From assembly GCA_032173965.1 (NCBI GenBank), contig CM063292.1:7288001-7352000 (forward strand): 64,000 bases of DNA, in the 5' to 3' direction. The notes under the pieces were generated by a model, which was given only the letters and a program-made list of their open reading frames with translations, ran no database searches and was not told the origin of the DNA. The DNA is from Sitta carolinensis. Lineage: Eukaryota > Chordata > Aves > Passeriformes > Sittidae. Shown in pieces: positions 59,230 through 64,000 of the stretch; within the stretch, counting starts at the first letter, position 1, and each line of letters starts with the position of its first letter. Both the position numbers and the translations under genes were made by a program.

Positions 59230-61865
59230 GAGCTCACCTGCTGCTCCCATGGCTCGTGGCTGCAGGCAGAGCCGTGCCCTGCCTGGGCCCTGTGGCTGCC
59301 ATGGTCAGGGACAGGGACTTGTAGCACTGGGCTGCTTACAGGTGGAACTCTGCTCACAGCAAAGGCAGTGGGAATTGAAAGCAAGCTGTTGGAACGCCAC
59401 TCTCTCCCGAACGTGCTCTGTGACTGCAGCCTGTCCACAGGGAGCAGCTGGGACGGGAGCTGAGCTGGAATAGCAATCACGCCCTGCCCTTTCTGCAGGA
59501 GCTCCTCTGTGCTTGCTCACGGCTTGTGCTGCTTCCCATTGCTCACCATCCCCCGGGACAGGTGTCTCAGCCCGTGCCCAGAGCTCCTGTCCTACAGGAC
59601 AGCTCTATCTCCAGCATTCCCACCGGGATCCTGCCCACAGGAGGTGCAGAATCCAGCAGTAAAGTGGAGTCTTCTGCCCTGCAAGGACGGCGTGGCTGCG
59701 GTGCCACATTAATGCCACATTTTATAATGTTCTTCTCCTTCCTGTTGCTCTCCAAATGCACGACTTCAGTTTTCTGCCTTAGAGGCTTCACGAGCTAAAA
59801 CCCATCCTGAGGGAAGGAGAATGCTGGAAAGCAGCAAAAGTGCACCTGGAATGGCCTTGACTGTGAACACATCAGCACTGGTTGTAAGACAAAACGTTGG
59901 AAGGTAGACGATTGAAACTCAGATATAACAGGGCTTAAATTAAAATAGTTTTATTCTACAACTGCAAGATGCTTTGTGTAAAAACAGACTTACAAGATGA
60001 AAAGATTGCAGGAGGAAATTGCCTATGCCCCAGTGTTACCCTGGTTCCTTTCTCAGCTCTCTGGTTTCCCTTTCTGTACATACATACCAAGTTCATTTTA
60101 TTACAAGTAGTTATTTTGTTTTGGTGTTGAAATAAGAAAATAGAAGGCTGTAGTAAGACGAATTTTCATATATTCCCCATCTCGTATTTTTCTGGTTTTC
60201 TTTTCCCCCAGCAGTCTGTCTCTCTCTCCAAATCTCTGCTATTTGTGCTTGTAAAGCAGCCCACACATTTTCCAGTGGTATTTCTACTCTCCAAGATAAT
60301 GTTTTTTGGACTGATATATTGTAATATTCAAGAGGAAGAAAACATCTTCTAAGAATTCTTCTTATTTTCACCTTTTGATGTTCTCAACTGCTTTTTTTTT
60401 CCTGAAATCTGATGGGTTGCAAGACAAGATTTTAAGTATTTACAACCATCTCTAATAAACCACTTCATGGATATTTATGAGGTGCTGTTTTAGCAGGCTG
60501 TATTATAATATTAATCAAAATCAAGGCTGCCTCTTGGAAACACTCCAAGAGTTAGATCTTTGCTGAAATCTTTCCAGGTATCTTTATTTTTCCCATTCCT
60601 TTTGTTTTTTGTTGTTGATAATTTCCAGTTAAGTTATTTATCAGATTATATGTTTGAAAACATATGAATAAAGTTTTGACAGGAACTCAGTGAATCCTGA
60701 AATTAATCTTTGTTTTAATGTTTATTCAACACTTTTATATTTGTTTTCTGTTTATTTTTAAAGGAAAGGAGCAATATTAGCACCCTGCTGTGCCACTAAG
60801 ATTACATTGTACAAGATTATTGCTTACAAGCAGAGATGTCCTGGCATGTTCTGAAGACTTGTGTCTGAATCCTTGGTGCAATTCTCACATGCCTCACTCA
60901 GAGGTCTGATGAACCCAGAAAGCCAACAGGTACAACCTCAAGAACCTGTTTCAAGTTTAAGATTGTTTTTTTCTGAAAGCTCGAGACCCCTAACTCTTAA
61001 TTTTCAGGGCCGTTAAGTCTGGCTGTCAGTGTGGAATGTTTCAAACCTCCAAGGGAGCAAATAAAGTTTAGTGGGAGTTTTTCAGATGGGGTCCTTAAGG
61101 ATTTTCAGAATTCACAAAGGTAAGGCCAGGCCAGCTGGGCACAAACTCCCCACATTTGCTGGTTTATGTGTGCAGGTGTTTCTAAGCTGGGTAGATTACA
61201 TCCTTCCTTTGTAGCCTGTTAACTTGAAAGCCACTCTGGTGTGGTCAAACAGGACGAAGATCAGAAATTGCTTCTATTGTGTGTTGCTTTGGGGTCAGTA
61301 TCTGCCTCATACTTTGTGAATCTTCAAGAATAGTTGCAGAATTGCTGGGGATAGGCTTAAGCCAGTTCTTAGTTCTCTGCTTTAATGTTATAATTTCCCA
61401 CAAAATAATTGCTGGGGTATAGAACCACACAGGAAAACTCCACTAAAAACCAAAAAATCTACGGATGTGATTTGGGAAAGACCAGTGACATATAAGCTAC
61501 TTACAAAATACAAAATCACAGCAATGCCACGTCAAAGAATAAAAGGTCAATCATGAAATATATTTCATTTCAAAATGTTTTTTCTGCCGTAATGGCCTGA
61601 GACATTACCTGCAGCACAAGTCATTTGAAACCTGCAATATTGTTTTTAGTGCCTTTCCCTTTGCCCTTGTACCACAACTGCTGCAGTATGTGAAGGTGCA
61701 GTTAGAGATCACTGCTGATCAGTCCTAATTAAAACACCTCTGTGTGCTTTACTGGTACACACTCAGCTTTGGTCCGTGGTTTTAGAGAATATTGTGGTAA
61801 ATGTATCTGAGGGGAGATGACAACATTTCAGAAATAATGTGTTGTTGCTTGAATGGTCTTACAGC
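59230..61865. other. Intergenic or intronic DNA, no gene seen
   Basis: The first 500 bp (to about 59720) are GC-richer, with overlapping open frames on both strands (up to 116 codons). They contain no domain I recognise and no convincing exon borders. The rest is AT-rich and unremarkable. Confidence 0.55.
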
Positions 61866-62050
61866 TGTGGCAGGAGGGGTCATGGGAATGCTCCTGCTCC
61901 TTCACTGTAGTCTGGTTTCAGACCTGATGTTTTGGTTTTTTGGTGTTCTGTCCCAGAAAAGTGTGATAAACATGATAGAATGTTTTTGTAATAATATTTA
62001 TGTTATTCATTCCTTCTGATAGGAGGGACTTCTTGATGTCCCTCTGGTTT

Positions 62051-62100
62051 GACCAATGTGATTGAAAAGGTTTGCCTTTGTTGCACCAATCACATTGGTC
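62051..62100. promoter_or_regulatory. Perfect 14-bp inverted repeat with nested hairpin over CCAAT boxes
   Basis: GACCAATGTGATTG (62051-62064) and CAATCACATTGGTC (62087-62100) are exact reverse complements. In the 22-base loop AAAGG (62066-62070) pairs with CCTTT (62075-62079) around TTTG. Each arm holds a CCAAT motif (plus strand at 62053, minus strand in the second arm). The structure ends 10 bases before the TATA box, so it lies in the promoter part of the LTR. Confidence 0.8.
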
Positions 62101-62110
62101 TGTGTAAAAT

Positions 62111-62139
62111 TATATAAAGGGAGAACCATCCCTAATAAA
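62111..62139 (+). promoter_or_regulatory. TATA box and polyadenylation signal of the LTR
   Basis: TATATAAA at 62111-62118 and AATAAA at 62134-62139 are in the expected order but only about 16 bases apart. The polyadenylation signal would thus lie upstream of or near the start site, an arrangement in which AATAAA is read only in the 3' LTR. Confidence 0.5.
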
Positions 62140-62210
62140 GGGAGTAATTTTTTAACCTCCTAATCACAGAGTCTGTGTGTGTGTTATCTGAAATAATGAC
62201 ACTACACAGC

Positions 62211-64000
62211 TGCATTTTGCCCATGTTGAATTCAACTCTAAGGGCCCAGTTCACCCCTCCACTGCACTGGTTTGATGCTGGTGTAATTCCATTGATTTCC
62301 ACAGAAATGCAACAGCTGAAGGCTCAGGAAACAAAACAGCCTTCAGGCCTCAAGTCATGCAAAGAGTGCTCCATTCACTGCTACATTTTGGAGAGCCAAA
62401 GGTCTTGGAAATGTCACTATTTTTAGCAGGCTGATAACAGGCCATCAGTCCCCTCTGCAGCACCATCTGGAAGTCCAGAGCCATAACAGAGCAAGTGGTT
62501 TAAAAGTCAGCCATGAGAAAAGAGGAGGTCTCCAAAAGATTGGTGGAATCCTCAGGAGAAGAAACATTTCTGTGTTTATCTAAATCCCAAAGGGTTTTTA
62601 CTGTTGTTGAAATGGGGACATCCTCATTAATGTTGTGAAATCAAGTCTGACTGAAGTTTGGGGGTGAGGAAGAGGTTATGGAAGTTTCCCTGACAGAAAG
62701 TGGAAACAAGCAGAATGTGTTTGAGGGCAGGAAGGAGGAGTAGGCAGGGACAGATATTTTCTGCCAGCAGCCTGCATTCCCAGCAGTGAGGACTTCTGAC
62801 CATTAGAGTGACATGGACTCTGTCACATGCCCCTGGCAGAGACCTTGTGTTCAGCAATGCCCCAGTTTGTGCACTGGATCATCTGCAGTAGAGTAACAGT
62901 CTTTAGCCATCAGAAATGCAGGCAGAGAAGTTGTGGTTTCTGTTGTGCAGCAACCTCTGGACAGGGCAGATTTATTTGGCCAAATCCCCTTCTACCTCTG
63001 CAGCCTCTCTTGTGATGTGCTGAAATGGCACAGGCAGCCTTGAGCACTAACCTGAATTCCATCCTAATAGATCGAGTGAATAATTAAACTTTAATTTGCC
63101 TGTGCCTACATTCCCAACACTGCAAGTTTGCAGAGAGGGCAAACAAGGCATTGTCAGACAAGTTATACGCAGAAATCTGCTCTGATTGACTGAAAGTGCA
63201 TCAGCCTTGACATGTTCTTGCAATATTTTTCAGAAACAGAAGGAAAGAGAAGGATGCATTGCATCAATCAAATTAACAGGGCAAAAAGGCAAATGCAAGG
63301 CAAATGTCAGTTCACTTTGCAGATACTGTTCTTGCCCAAGTTAAAAGGAGGGAGTAAGGTGGGCCATTGTACCCATTATTGGTCTGCCATACAAAATAGA
63401 CAATTACTTGTGTTGTTTGAGACAGTTTTGCTGTTCTCCTGTGCTGAACTGCTGTGCTCAGTTCCAGTATTATACAGCTGGAGCCGGTGTGCTGGAGAGA
63501 GCAAGCAGAGAAAAGGCTGTATGCCTGAATTAAAGCAGTACCCAGTGAAATCCATTGTATTTTGGTTTATAATTATGGAAATTCTTTTATCTAGTGTGTC
63601 CAAGTGATTTGAAAACACCGAAGCAACTCCACAGCACAGGTATTGCTTGCTGTAATACGGTATCAGCTCTTGGAATTTTACCTCGGGTCCACCTAAGCTG
63701 ACAGCCTGGAGGTCAGTGCCAAAGAGGCACATTGCTGGATTTGCATTTTCCAGATGCCAGGGAGATGAGGCAGCGCTGAGAGAACTCAGCCCTGCTGTGC
63801 TTCAGAAGCTCTGTGTACACTGGCTAAGAAACCCTGAGCCCAAGCTACATATTCGAGCTGCTTCCTCTGCTCCCCCGTACAAAAGACAGACAGTGCCTGA
63901 TTCCTCTCCTCATCCTTTTGGGGTAGGATGAGAGATTTTATCCTTCCGTCCCCTGTGGACCTGCCTGCAGGCTGCAGCCTGGACAGCACAAAAAATGGGG
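62211..64000. other. Intergenic or intronic DNA, no gene seen
   Basis: A piece at about 62268-62330, GGTGTAATTCCATTGATTTC, resembles the decayed amniote repeat block GGTGTAA...TCCATTGACTTCAATGG and may be an old interspersed repeat (weak). The open frame 63212-63607 (131 codons) overlaps a 118-codon frame on the other strand. Neither has a recognisable domain. The window ends without a feature. Confidence 0.5.

Larger units (their letters stand above)
61866..62206 (+). mobile_element. LTR with CCAAT, TATA and AATAAA signals (341 bp), probably solo
   Basis: Starts TGTGGCAGGAGGGG and ends GACACTACA. CAGC flanks it on both sides (61862-61865 and 62207-62210), a possible 4-bp duplication as made by class I (gammaretrovirus-like) integrases. 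Four bases can match by chance, so the edges are moderately supported. Inside are two CCAAT-type motifs in a perfect inverted repeat (62051-62100), TATATAAA at 62111-62118 and AATAAA at 62134-62139. A U5-like tail follows with (TG)n at about 62173-62183. The TATA-to-AATAAA distance is very short. No internal retroviral coding sequence was found. Confidence 0.6.

Overview
This looks like nuclear DNA from a bird, most likely a passerine. The evidence is repeat content: several CR1 3' ends in the avian style (mottos such as GGTTGGAAAAG next to ATTCTRTG-type octamer tails), LTRs starting TGTCTTGGTTT of the kind common in songbird genomes, abundant A/T homopolymers, and an AT-rich background with isolated GC-rich islands. 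No bacterial, phage or plasmid feature is present. Family names are from memory of avian repeats; no database was searched.

I found no convincing protein-coding gene. The open frames are short, lack homology I recognise and scatter evenly over both strands, as expected by chance in vertebrate intergenic or long-intron DNA. The longest ones (257-267 codons, 49.5-50.4 kb) are by-products of a stop-free GC-rich minisatellite. The one open stretch I would test as an exon is 27622-27993.

Layout. 0-1.0 kb: 3' part of an LTR ending at 1018. 1-18 kb: unique-looking AT-rich DNA with one CR1 scrap (6447, minus), two perfect inverted repeats at 10.3-10.5 kb and a hairpin pair at 16.3 kb. 18.1-18.4 kb: CR1 3' end with octamer tail. 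21.7-22.6 kb: GC-rich ERVL-like LTR. 22.8 kb: GGAA microsatellite. 27.5-28.0 kb: exon or conserved-element candidate. 32.4-32.6 kb: large ATT/AAT fold-back microsatellite. 33-42 kb: AT-rich, repeat-poor. 42.1 kb: CR1 (minus). 45.0 kb: GGAAGGTTT minisatellite. 46.1 kb: CR1 (plus). 47.6-48.1 kb: solo LTR with a near-perfect 5-bp target-site duplication. 49.5-50.5 kb: CpG-rich island containing about 27 copies of a 15-21 bp minisatellite plus a smaller related array in inverted orientation, abutting another LTR-like element at 50.5 kb. 52.5-52.7 kb: strand-asymmetric TTTGG array. 58.9-59.2 kb: solo LTR with a perfect 6-bp duplication. 61.9-62.2 kb: LTR with CCAAT, TATA and AATAAA signals and a nested inverted repeat.

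The region therefore has no set of genes working together. Its history is of retroelement insertion followed by recombination to solo LTRs, CR1 insertion, and local tandem-repeat growth. The most unusual object is the 49.5-50.5 kb CpG-rich minisatellite island. I see no sign of an undescribed enzymatic or defence system.
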